46,977 nucleotides of DNA from Tritrichomonas foetus. Its lineage: Eukaryota > Parabasalia > Tritrichomonadida > Tritrichomonadidae. Positions 27,369-36,487 of this stretch are shown here, piece by piece (the first letter of the stretch is position 1; each line of letters begins with the position of its first letter). Where the stretch lies: positions 1 to 46,977 of the forward strand of contig MLAK01000866.1 of NCBI GenBank assembly GCA_001839685.1. The letters run 5' to 3'. Under the pieces are notes generated by a model. That model was not told the DNA's origin and ran no database searches. It saw only the letters and a program-made list of their open reading frames with translations. Position numbers and translations under genes: made by a program.

Positions 27369-30140
27369 ATGAATTCTAGCTCTTTCCAATTTCCGATCTC
27401 AAGCGTGCGGCCGAGCGTTGAACTTGCCCCTCCAGTGACCGAAGAAGAAGTCAAAAATTTTGATTTTTCTTTCGATCAAAATTTGTTCCAATCTCCTCAA
27501 ACCGATTTTTTCGACATGGAATTACCAAACGATTTCGACGATTTCAACCCAAATTTCGGAGACCCCGATTTAGCGCAACATGCTGATCAGTCATTTTTAT
27601 ATAACACGAACATATTAACACAGCAAAACGACGAGTTCAAAAACATTCAGCAGCAATTGAAAGATACCAAAGTTATGGCAAAGGTTTCAAAATTCGAGTT
27701 TCAAAAAGTTAATCAAGTCGATATTGCTCCTCCTCCAAACGGTGCTTGTAAACCGACCAACCCTTTCGGCAGCATGGATGCATTTCAAATGAATCAAAAT
27801 GCGGCCCAGCCCGCCAGCGGAAACCCTTTTTTCCCCAATCCTAATATCGACAATAATGTCAATGGCAACTTGAACAATAGAATGAATGGCATGAGCAATA
27901 ATATGAATAATGGCATAAACAATGCCATAAGCAATGGCATGAATAACAATATCAATCAGATGACGAATAATCCCAATAATAGTTTCCAAAATCACTTTAA
28001 TAAGATGCAGAATAACGGTCCTGCGTTTTTTGGTTCAACAAATCAGTTTAATTTCCCATATTTCAAACAACATGATGCTTCAGAAGTGAATAGCTCCCCG
28101 AAAGGACAAGACGAATTGGAAGAGATTCAGAAAATTATGGGGAAGAAATTGAGCGAGCAAATTCAATTGGCCGAAATACAAAAAATGATTGACCAAAAAA
28201 GGATGAAGGAACAACAGAAAAAAATAGAAGAGCAGCGGCGAATTGAACAAACAAAAATTTTACATGAGAAAATTTTGCAAGAACAAAGACTAAAGGAACA
28301 AAGAAGGCAGGAGCAACTATTGCAAGAGCAAAGGATGCAAGAACAGCGACTTCAAGAGCAAAGAATGCAAGAACAGCGGCTTCAAGAGCAAAGAATGCAA
28401 GAACAGCGGCTTCAAGAGCAAAGACTTCAAGAACAAAGAATGCAAGAACAACGGCTTCAAGAGCAAAGATTGCAAGAACAACGGCTTCAGGAACAAAGAC
28501 TTCAAGAGCAGCGGCTTCAAGAGCAAAGACTTCAAGAACAGCGTCTTCAAGANCAAAGATTGCAAGAACAACGGCTTCAGGAACAAAGACTTCAAGAACA
28601 GCGTCTTCAAGAACAAAGATTGCAAGAACAGCGTCTTCAAGAACAAAGACTTCAAGAACAAAGGATGCAAGAACAAAGGATGCAAGAACAAAGGATGCAA
28701 GAACAAAGGATGCAAGAACAAAGGATGCAAGAACAAAGGATGCAAGAACAAAGAATGCAAGAACAGATTCGATTACAGCAATTACAGCAAATGCAAGAGC
28801 AAAAAATGCAGGAGCAAATGAGACGTGAAAAGATGATGCAAGAACAAAAGGCTAAAGAAATGATGCAAGAGCAAAAAGCTAAAGAAATGATGCAACTGCA
28901 ACAATTTCAAAATCTGCAAATGGTTCAAAATCAATTGACTTTCCCCCAGCAACAAGTGCAAATGTCAATGCAGCAAAACCAATTCGAACAAATTAGGATG
29001 CAACAAATGCAAGAACAAATGCGTATACAGCACATACAACAACAGATACAAGAGCAAAAACTCCAAGAACAAAGATTACAAGAGCACAGAATACAGCAAA
29101 ATGTTCAAATGGGAATGCAACAAATGAATCAACAACAGCCATTCACCCAAAATTTCACAAGCATCGGCAATGGTGATTTCAACATTACTGATTTTAACAC
29201 AATAGATGAATATGAAATGAGTCCTGAAAGTTTCACTGACTACAACCGTGAAGTATGTGTTGATGACTTAATTGAACTTCAAAATTCCAGCCAAAAATCG
29301 TCCAATAAAGCATTTTTCAAACCAACTGATCCGCAAATGCTAGAAGTCAGATCAATTAAGCCCAATCTTGAATTGTCATTACCTAAACGAAATTCGCGTG
29401 AAGTTACCAAAACTGAACGAAAGTTTGCTGTTCAAATTCCAAACAAAGAAACTTACGTTGAATCAGCACCAATGAAAATCTCAGTTTCTGCACCAATTCC
29501 ACGAACATTTGATGATGAATTAGATGATTCAAATAACACTCCTAAAGAGCGGAAATCTTCATCAAATACTCAGCAAATACCTGAGAATGAAATGACATTT
29601 AATGTTGCAATGTCTGATCCAACGCTTATTTTCTTCCCCTTAACACTTGGTTTTGAACCGCATGAATATTGGCTTTTCCAAGAACGTCAAATCACCTTTA
29701 AAGAGAGTGTTGTTAAGTTTTTCAGACATACTAAAACTAACTACACCAAATTTATGTATAAACTGTATGACATGCTTCGATTAACTACTTGTTTCCCTCA
29801 ATTAAAGAAAGCTGTTGGAGTTTTCTTTATAAATAAATATGTTATTATGACATATCGTGACTCTTTAGTGAATATGCTTGGTATCAATCCAAAGAGTATT
29901 GATGGGTCACTCTTCCATAAGCAGGGAAACTTTCGAACACATGGCTTTATTGAAGTTAATGAGAGAAATTATAAAGATGCTGGGTTTGATACAATTCCAA
30001 AATTGAATTCAAAAGATGTTCGACTTTTATATCACAAAGACTTTAAATTCTCAAACCAAATAATGAACACAAAAGAACTCGATGCAATTATGTATGAGAA
30101 TGAAGACAAGAAGTATTATAGTCGTCATAAAAAAGTATGA
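27369..30140 (+). CDS. Q-rich repeat protein with C-terminal initiator-binding (IBD)-like winged-helix domain
   Basis: A 923-residue protein. Residues 1-120 are acidic with FDFSFDQN and FFDMELPNDFDDFNPNFGD clusters, an activation-domain-like composition. Residues 120-230 are Asn-rich. About 250-590 form a long charged Gln/Glu/Arg helix that includes 29 tandem (L/M)QEQR pentads. About 768-865 form a compact domain: FKESVVKFF, FMYKLYDMLRLT, VGVFFINKYVI, LVNMLGI, then SLFHKQGNFRTHGFIEV. That order resembles the winged-helix IBD of Trichomonas initiator-binding proteins (IBP39 family), known only from parabasalids. I infer a nuclear DNA-binding regulator. The IBD assignment rests on pattern memory and needs a profile search. 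One N at 28553 leaves one repeat codon undetermined. Confidence 0.72.
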   Translation: MNSSSFQFPISSVRPSVELAPPVTEEEVKNFDFSFDQNLFQSPQTDFFDMELPNDFDDFNPNFGDPDLAQHADQSFLYNTNILTQQNDEFKNIQQQLKDTKVMAKVSKFEFQKVNQVDIAPPPNGACKPTNPFGSMDAFQMNQNAAQPASGNPFFPNPNIDNNVNGNLNNRMNGMSNNMNNGINNAISNGMNNNINQMTNNPNNSFQNHFNKMQNNGPAFFGSTNQFNFPYFKQHDASEVNSSPKGQDELEEIQKIMGKKLSEQIQLAEIQKMIDQKRMKEQQKKIEEQRRIEQTKILHEKILQEQRLKEQRRQEQLLQEQRMQEQRLQEQRMQEQRLQEQRMQEQRLQEQRLQEQRMQEQRLQEQRLQEQRLQEQRLQEQRLQEQRLQEQRLQXQRLQEQRLQEQRLQEQRLQEQRLQEQRLQEQRLQEQRMQEQRMQEQRMQEQRMQEQRMQEQRMQEQRMQEQIRLQQLQQMQEQKMQEQMRREKMMQEQKAKEMMQEQKAKEMMQLQQFQNLQMVQNQLTFPQQQVQMSMQQNQFEQIRMQQMQEQMRIQHIQQQIQEQKLQEQRLQEHRIQQNVQMGMQQMNQQQPFTQNFTSIGNGDFNITDFNTIDEYEMSPESFTDYNREVCVDDLIELQNSSQKSSNKAFFKPTDPQMLEVRSIKPNLELSLPKRNSREVTKTERKFAVQIPNKETYVESAPMKISVSAPIPRTFDDELDDSNNTPKERKSSSNTQQIPENEMTFNVAMSDPTLIFFPLTLGFEPHEYWLFQERQITFKESVVKFFRHTKTNYTKFMYKLYDMLRLTTCFPQLKKAVGVFFINKYVIMTYRDSLVNMLGINPKSIDGSLFHKQGNFRTHGFIEVNERNYKDAGFDTIPKLNSKDVRLLYHKDFKFSNQIMNTKELDAIMYENEDKKYYSRHKKV
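28320..28754 (+). repeat. Coding 15-bp tandem repeat, 29 copies of (L/M)QEQR
   Basis: 435 bases, exactly 29 in-frame units of 15 bp encoding LQEQR or MQEQR. Leu and Met units alternate at the start, Leu units fill the middle and Met units end the array (28665-28754, near-identical DNA). Looser copies flank both sides. Purity at the 3' end suggests recent expansion by slippage. The array lacks stops on the complementary strand too, giving a spurious 147-codon reverse frame. The N at 28553 may reflect assembly trouble, so the copy number may be wrong. Confidence 0.9.
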
Positions 30141-30462
30141 TTTACTAGGAAATTATTCATACAAACATATTAGTAAACTACTCTATATTTCGATATTCTA
30201 TAGCTTGAAATTAGTCAAAAATTATTCCATTATTAATATATAGTTTTTCTTAAAGCCGCCAGTATCTAATATTATTATGAGTTTGATTGAGTGAGAATTT
30301 TTAGGTTGAATCAATTGTTGCTAATATGGTTTTTGGCCTTGATGGACAAATTCTGGGTTCTCCTTTATTCTAAGTATTTATTGTTATGATTTATAAGAAA
30401 ACAGTTTAAAAAATTTATAGAAAAAAATAAAATTTATTAATAAAAAAAAATCAAGAAAAATC
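30141..30462. other. Convergent intergenic spacer
   Basis: AT-rich spacer between the ends of the IBD-like and RIIa genes. It has A-rich runs near 30420-30450 that could contain polyadenylation sites for either gene. Nothing else seen. Confidence 0.5.
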
Positions 30463-30672
30463 TTAATCGGGTTCGACTTGTGATGTTGTAAAGAACACAA
30501 CGGCATATGGAAGCACCTCTTTTGGCTTATCTTTAAGAAGAGCCATCATAAATTCTGAAATCATCTTGTTCAACTCTGGATGTCGACGTAAATACTTTTC
30601 GTTTTCGATTCTGATCTGATCAAGCTTTTCGTCAAGCAATTCTGGGTCAATCTCTGGAACTTGGGAACTCAT
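30463..30672 (-). CDS. RIIa-domain protein (RIIAD1-like)
   Basis: A 69-residue protein that is essentially one RIIa/DPY-30-type dimerisation-docking domain. ENEKYLRRHPELNKMISEFMMALLKDKPKEVLPYAVVFF (about 23-61) gives the two-helix X-type motif, with HPEL opening helix 1 and KPKEVLPYAVVFF as helix 2. This resembles small RIIAD1 proteins that bind amphipathic AKAP-type helices, often in cilia and flagella, which trichomonads have. It is divergent from RPB6 across a 204-base shared promoter region. Confidence 0.75.
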   Translation of the reverse strand: MSSQVPEIDPELLDEKLDQIRIENEKYLRRHPELNKMISEFMMALLKDKPKEVLPYAVVFFTTSQVEPD

Positions 30673-30876
30673 AATAAAAAATCGAAAAAGCTCGTTTAAA
30701 AAATATTGTGGAGAAAATTGACCTATTATGGTGAATTAGAAAAATAAACGTTAGAAATGCCTAATTAATATCAAATGATTGCAATTTTGAACTAAAATTT
30801 TAACAATTGCCAATTTTACTTTTTCTCAATTTTTTGACGGAAATTGTGAAAGAATCATGATGGTCTTAATCAAAAA

Positions 30877-31167
30877 ATGAGCTCAGATGGAGAATTTGTT
30901 GCACAAGAGCCAGCAGAAGGCGAACTTTTGCGACCACAGAACACAACACCATACCTAACAAAATACGAAAGAGCACGTGTCCTTGGTACTCGTGCACTTC
31001 AGATATCAATGGGCGCGCCAGTAAAAATCGATGTTCAAGGAGTTTCAGACCCAATTGTCATTGCTGAAATGGAGTTGAATCAAAATCAAACACCACTGAT
31101 TATTCGCCGCTTCTTGCCAAATAACCAATATGAAGATGTTGATGTTCGTACTCTCATTATTTCCTAA
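30877..31167 (+). CDS. RPB6: RNA polymerase subunit RPB6 (RPABC2)
   Basis: A 96-residue protein with the conserved RPB6 core [27 protein letters not shown], matching [27 protein letters not shown] of other eukaryotes, then [26 protein letters not shown]6 is shared by RNA polymerases I, II and III and stabilises the clamp and RPB1 assembly. The acidic N-terminal tail seen in animals is much reduced. It lies 204 bases from the divergent RIIa gene. TCATG near 30855 and TCAAA next to the ATG are weak initiator candidates. Confidence 0.96.
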   Translation: MSSDGEFVAQEPAEGELLRPQNTTPYLTKYERARVLGTRALQISMGAPVKIDVQGVSDPIVIAEMELNQNQTPLIIRRFLPNNQYEDVDVRTLIIS

Positions 31168-31784
31168 AATAAAAAATGTTATAAATCATTCTTAGGTTTA
31201 ATTTGAAAAAATTAAAACAATGTTTATTGACAAAGTGAATTTTTTAATTAATAATTTAAAATTAAAGATGAAAAAGATTTTTTGTCTTTTTAAAATGATT
31301 TCTTCATCTTTGGTTTCTTAAAAATTGAAAGATGAGTAAAAATGCGAAGGAATGCTTCATAAAGAGAAAAATGTTGAAAAATCGAGATTTTTTCGAAAAT
31401 TGAAAAGGTCGGCAATATTTGTTGTTGAAATTTATGATTCAACAGATGAAAGAATGGAAATCATTTTCTTTTGAAGCTTTTGTATGATTGCAAGATCTTT
31501 TTAAACTCTGATATTCCATTGAATTCCATTTCAATATGATTTGGAAATATCAATAAATAGCACTTGTTGGAAATACTTAATTGTTGATTGAAACTGCAGA
31601 GAAATTAGAATTTGAAATAATGATAGATACCATGAATATTATTTCAAGGTTTTTTATTAATCAATACGCCAAAATTCAATGGTAAATCATGATTTTTGAT
31701 AATCAGAACAATTAATAGATAAGGAAATTATATATAGAAATTTTATCGTAAATAAATTGTTTAAGAAAGAACAAAAAATGGAAA
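31168..31784. other. Convergent intergenic spacer
   Basis: 617 bases of A/T-rich DNA between RPB6 and the LRR gene, which end toward each other. No coding signal, RNA or repeat recognised. Confidence 0.5.
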
Positions 31785-33482
31785 TTAGTATCTCTTTGGT
31801 GTTGATGGTCGACTTCTTCGATGTTTCTTAGGTGATTCTTTTGGTGCCTTGTTGAAAATAACGTATCGTCCTTTGAAGTCCCGGAGATCCTTTAGTGTCT
31901 TGTCTACGTCAGTGTAGAGTCTTTCATGCATTCTAAATCTCTCATCCTTTCCTTTCAAATAACACTCGATTTGTTTTGATGCGAAACATGTGAAGTCTCT
32001 CTTTTGTTTCTTTCGTTCTATTACTGGCATTTCTGGAAGGGCGATACTGAAAAGTGTCATGAGATTGGGAACAGATTCGTCTGTGATGTGAAGAGCTCGG
32101 TTTCCGCACATCAAAAGGCAATATTCACGACTTTGATCTTTCACAAACTTGAAAGAAATTGAACATGGGTTGAAAATATAATATGATGAAGGGGAATAAA
32201 TGACTGAAAGTTGTTCTGCGTTGGCAGTGATGGTGAGAAGTTTGGGCCCTTTATTTAAGTCTTCAACTAGTTCTTCGGTGGCAACAATTGATGTTTCTTT
32301 CTCTCTTTTAATGCTTTCAATTGAAACTTCTTTTTGGCCAACTTTCTCAGTGGAATTGTTAACTTTTTGAGCAGACGCATTTGACTTTTCTTCAATTGTT
32401 TCATTTTTCTTATTTCGTCGTCCGAAGAAACTCTTCTTAGTGCTGTTTTCTAGAATTTCTGAAGCCTCTTTTCCAGCCGCAGATTTTCCAGTTCTTGGTG
32501 AAGCAGAAACGCCAGATTTGGAAGATGCAGCTGATCTAGCTGATACTTCAGAAACTTCTTCTTTCCCGTTAGTTTTTCCGGTTCTTCCAGAAGCCCTACT
32601 ATTTTGTGATACCCTTGATTTTTGAGATACAGATTTCTCATCTTTATCGTTGGCTAATTCCGTTTCAGCTTCTTCTTCGGCCTCTTCAACCACAAGCTCC
32701 GCAGTGAAGTGTCTTGCACTCAGCCTAGGCACCTTTTCAAGGTTTGCTAATAATTGATAAAGTTTATCTTTTCCTGTCTCGTGAAAGTCAATGATGTCCT
32801 TAACAGTTTCTTGGAGCACCACGTCGTCTTTGAAAATATCTGCCTGCTGGTAGACAAACCTTTTCACCAAGGGGAGAACCGGCGGCAGGATCACAGGTGG
32901 AAGATACTTCAGCTCAAACGACCAAGTAGCATTTGGTAAGAAGTACAGCGAGATCGGAACATTCTCTGGAACAATTCGTAAAACGTAATCCTTATAGGCA
33001 CGAGTGAGAACAAAGTAGTCTTTCAGCGAGTTCACTTCCGGATGAATCATCATTAAAAGTGACATCGTGGTTACATTTGGGGCGACTGAAACAATTCTTG
33101 GTGATGAATCAAAATCTAAAAACGATAGGCGAAGCTGAGTTAGAGAATATGTTTCCTCCATTATGCTGTGGGCGAGTTCGTTCGTGCAGACTTGATTCTT
33201 TCCAAAAATGATGTTTTGGGGATTGGCGCGTAATTTTGGAAGCGAGAAAAGAACGGCTGGTGGGCGAGACATTGGATTTTCTGAGATATCGACACGTTCT
33301 AAAAGAATGCATTGAGAGATAGAGAGAGGAAGTGACCACAGTTGGTTATTACTTAAATTCAATTCAACAAGATAAGGATAATCGAAAAAATGTTCCATGG
33401 GGAAATTGGTAATGTATTGGTTACTCTGATCGATAATGTATTTCGCTTTGATGCTTTGTTCTTCTGATGTGTTTGCAGTCAT
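31785..33482 (-). CDS. Leucine-rich-repeat protein with low-complexity middle
   Basis: A 565-residue protein. Residues about 28-85 contain LRRs (LVELNLSNNQLWSLPLSISQ, LLERVDISENPMSRPP), the SDS22/Ras-suppressor-like type with LxLxxNxL. A structured region follows to about 265, then a Ser/Lys/Glu-rich stretch (about 270-395) with repeated SxRSGKT/SASPRTGK motifs, then a C-terminal domain (about 400-545) rich in beta-type segments and possibly PH-like (LLTITANAEQLSVIYSPSSYYIF). It ends in a basic SPKKHRRSRPSTPKR tail. It belongs to the very large trichomonad LRR repertoire and is probably a cytosolic scaffold; its partner is unknown. Confidence 0.75.
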   Translation of the reverse strand: MTANTSEEQSIKAKYIIDQSNQYITNFPMEHFFDYPYLVELNLSNNQLWSLPLSISQCILLERVDISENPMSRPPAVLFSLPKLRANPQNIIFGKNQVCTNELAHSIMEETYSLTQLRLSFLDFDSSPRIVSVAPNVTTMSLLMMIHPEVNSLKDYFVLTRAYKDYVLRIVPENVPISLYFLPNATWSFELKYLPPVILPPVLPLVKRFVYQQADIFKDDVVLQETVKDIIDFHETGKDKLYQLLANLEKVPRLSARHFTAELVVEEAEEEAETELANDKDEKSVSQKSRVSQNSRASGRTGKTNGKEEVSEVSARSAASSKSGVSASPRTGKSAAGKEASEILENSTKKSFFGRRNKKNETIEEKSNASAQKVNNSTEKVGQKEVSIESIKREKETSIVATEELVEDLNKGPKLLTITANAEQLSVIYSPSSYYIFNPCSISFKFVKDQSREYCLLMCGNRALHITDESVPNLMTLFSIALPEMPVIERKKQKRDFTCFASKQIECYLKGKDERFRMHERLYTDVDKTLKDLRDFKGRYVIFNKAPKESPKKHRRSRPSTPKRY

Positions 33483-34100
33483 TTGTTTTCCCTATTTTCA
33501 ATAATGAAAAAGTTTATTGAAATAAAAAATTTTATATCACATATCCTAAACCGTTATTTTATACCTAACTTTTCCTCATTTCGTTAATTTATCTCACATG
33601 TCATATGAATGATTCATCTCACATGTCACTTCTGTATTTGATGGCAGAAATGAAACCCGAAAATTTTATGAAATGCAATGTAAAAAAGAATTGAATTGCT
33701 ATTTATATGTGATAGGTACATGCATGCATCAAAAAACATAAGACATTTTGTGAAATTTTTCCCTAACACAAATTCATGTTTTGATTTTTAGAGTTTCCTT
33801 GAAAATCATGTGTCTTTATAGTTTAAATGAGAATTGCTTAAGTTTGGAAGTCTGAAAGTGCGAATTTTTAGATTTTTTGATTTTTCATATAAAAAAGTAG
33901 GAAAGGAGCCGAAATTGAAATCTAAACAGAAATTATTCGTTTGTGTGCTTCATAGTTGACTTTTTGCCCTGTGAAAAGCGAATCAAAAATTGTTGATATC
34001 ATTTTCACGAAACTCGGAACATAAAGGCAACTCTATTATTGAGAAATATACTAATAGAAAATATTTATGAAACCGAATAAACATTTTGCTTTTGAAATAA
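33483..34100. other. Intergenic region between LRR gene and transposon
   Basis: Promoter side of the LRR gene. It contains a 13-base direct repeat (33591-33603 and 33616-33628). No gene seen. Confidence 0.5.
33591..33628. repeat. Direct repeat ATCTCACATGTCA, 25-bp spacing
   Basis: The 13-mer ATCTCACATGTCA occurs exactly at 33591-33603 and 33616-33628, 110-150 bases before the LRR start codon. It contains the palindrome ACATGT. Could be a factor-binding pair for the LRR promoter, or a small duplication. Confidence 0.55.
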
Positions 34101-34102
34101 TA

Positions 34103-34129
34103 CCCCAAAATCGTATACTTTTCCCCTTT
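34103..34129 (+). repeat. Left terminal inverted repeat
   Basis: 27 bases, CCCCAAAATCG...CTTTTCCCCTTT, preceded by TA at 34101-34102. Differs from the right end at only two positions (12 and 14 of the repeat). Confidence 0.9.
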
Positions 34130-34356
34130 TGACGACCATTTTGCCAAAAAACNTACGATAACATATTGAATAAAATACGTTATTTACCGAAAAATATCAG
34201 AAAATGATCATAACTCGCCGAGAAATGATTTTCTATTCGATACCTTTTACACGATTATTCGCCTTTGCATGCACAGCAAAATAGCTCTTTTCCACTAAAA
34301 ACATCGATCGCAAAAAAAATTGAAATCCTTTCATCATTATACACAGATGTTTTCTT

Positions 34357-34372
34357 GTTTCGTATTTTGGGG
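34357..34372. repeat. Internal degenerate copy of the right terminus
   Basis: GTTTCGTATTTTGGGG resembles the right end GTTTGCGATTTTGGGG (13 of 16) in the same orientation and sits 270 bases from the left end. It could be an extra transposase-binding site or the scar of a nested short non-autonomous copy; no TA follows it. Confidence 0.35.
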
Positions 34373-35391
34373 CACATATTTTTAAACACGTACAAAAACA
34401 TATAATCGGTAATTCAACGAAAATTAGATTTTTTGGGACACTTTATCTGACATTAATCGTCTAAAAAAACGACCTTCAAACAAAATTTACCAAGTACCTC
34501 AAGTGAAATTAATCTAAATGAGATGTGTTCTATATGTTGCAAAAATAAAAAAATTCGCGCCAAAAATGGAATCATTTACATTTCTCAATAATTTTTATTC
34601 AAAGGAAATTCAAAAGTTATTTCTGGAAATAGAAATTATCGCGTCAAATATAATTCTATATTTCAGTTAGAGCCGAAAATAAAAAAATAGCCACAAATCA
34701 TCAAAATAGCGGTTTTCATTTTTTCTTGTTTTTGTGTTTTATCCTTATATTTCTTAATAGCAACGCGTGAATTATATGCTGATATACGTTTTTAAGTCAG
34801 AAAACTTGTTGTTATTTCTTCATTGATAATTTTATTGACTACTGAATTTTCACTTTTAATCCATCCAAGTTGGTGAGGTAAATTTGCTCAAAATTACATC
34901 GAAAAAGTCGATATTATTTTGCTTTTCTTTAATTTTAGATATTATCATTTAATTTTCTAAGAAGTCAAATATAATATATTATCTGGTGATGTAATACAAT
35001 CTTACAATCAATATATTGAATGAAAATCATCAATAAATTATCGTTATTTTTCCTTTTAGTTATTATCAAGTCGTGAAATGTTATTTCGTTTATTAATTAA
35101 TGGTTTCTTTATTTACCTATTTTGTTGCAGTATAATTTTTAATCGTTATTGGACAAATATCGATTAACAAATCGTTCACTAATAGTATCAAATTAGAGAA
35201 ATACCTTTTCCACTTTTTTTGGGTGGTGTGTTTTTCTCCAGCCTCGCATGCACCTAATTTTAATGTTGAACGTGATCATACTGCATCAATGTTTCTTTAT
35301 ACAATTCTTTTTACTTCTACTCTTGCACCTAATCATCATCAACTAAAAAATCATGTAAAAATTCGTACAAATATCGATATAACTTGGAGAT

Positions 35392-35740
35392 TTATATTTG
35401 TTTCACAAGATAAAATAAAGCATTCATTGGTTCAACAATAAAATCCTCGCGAGGATCATTTTTTGGCATATTAGTTCTGTAAGAACCAGAATTATCATAG
35501 TGAAACGACTTTGCAAACAATGAAAATCTCGTTTTTTTCCCTTTGAACATGAAATTGTTTGCTTGCAAAATCATGAACACAACTTCGAATAAATTTGGCA
35601 TGTACAATTATTAACATGCTAAAAGTACGAAGATATGAAAGTAGGAGAAGAAGTGATATGCCAATTTCTGGATTAATCGCTTCACGCCTGATCAATGCTC
35701 GGTCAAGACATCAATCGTTGATTTGAAAAAGATTCAATAA
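35392..35740 (-). pseudogene. Decayed coding fragment inside the transposon
   Basis: Minus-strand DNA gives protein-like stretches in two frames: LDRALIRREAINPEIGISLL then a hydrophobic LLSYLRTFSMLIIVHAKF in one frame (35495-35710), preceded by an in-frame stop, and NNFMFKGKKTRFSLFAKSF then DNSGSYRTNMPKNDPREDF in another (35392-35607). The overlap of frames suggests a frameshifted remnant of a membrane-type protein. I cannot name the family. Its place between the terminal repeats suggests capture or a nested insertion. Confidence 0.33.
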
Positions 35741-35956
35741 ATACAATATTGTTAAGATACAACAAAAATGATGTTTACAACTTAAGCTATACATATTTAT
35801 AAATAGACTTATATAAATATAGATGATGTCTCTCTCAATAATGATAATATTTAGAAATTTTCCATACGCTGTGATTTTATTAAGACTTGAAAGAGATGAA
35901 AAATGATTTTTCTTGTTCTGGTTATAAAGGTAAAATCGAATTTAATTAATGAATAA

Positions 35957-36271
35957 GAAGACGCAGAAAAAAAGAAGGAGGGGGAAAAGAAAACTAAAGT
36001 TCAAAGTTCAAAACTTTTATATGAAATCTTACCAAGTGATATAGTGACTGTCTCNGATTGCCTCAAGACCAGAAAATTTACCATTCACTCTATTAAAGTA
36101 AGTGAAGAATCGTTTACATTGTTGATTGAAGCATATCCTTTTGTTATTACCGACCTTTTCTGTCACATTATTTCTGCCATCAAAAAAATAGCTTGTGATT
36201 TTGCAGTTAAAAGTGGAAAAGCTCCAAAAGAAATATATTCTTGTTATTGTTTTCACAGAAGTTGGAAATGA
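35957..36271 (+). pseudogene. Unassigned open stretch inside the transposon
   Basis: A 104-codon open frame without an in-frame ATG, reading about KLLYEILPSDIVTVSDCLKT, then KFTIHSIKVSEESFTLLIEA and ITDLFCHIISAIKKIACDF. It contains an N at 36055. It ends 217 bases from the transposase stop in convergent orientation. It could be a degenerate second gene of the element or a captured exon; nothing recognised. Confidence 0.25.
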
Positions 36272-36487
36272 AAACATTTTTTTCATCTAAAGGTAAAAAT
36301 TCATAATTTCATGAATTTACATTAAATGATCCACAAAAAACTGTTTGAGCTGATTCATTTCCTACTTTTTATTTCAAAATGAATTGATTTCGCAAAATTC
36401 ACGGAATGTACACCTTCTCTTACCAATATCATGAGTTGTTCTAGCTGAATATGAGTTCGAAATAGTAAATACACTTGTTGATGATGA

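Noticed and set aside
28317..28760. 147-codon minus-strand open frame of Leu/Phe/His/Ser repeats
   Set aside because: It is the complement of the (L/M)QEQR repeat array, which lacks stops in that frame by composition. The plus-strand gene explains it.
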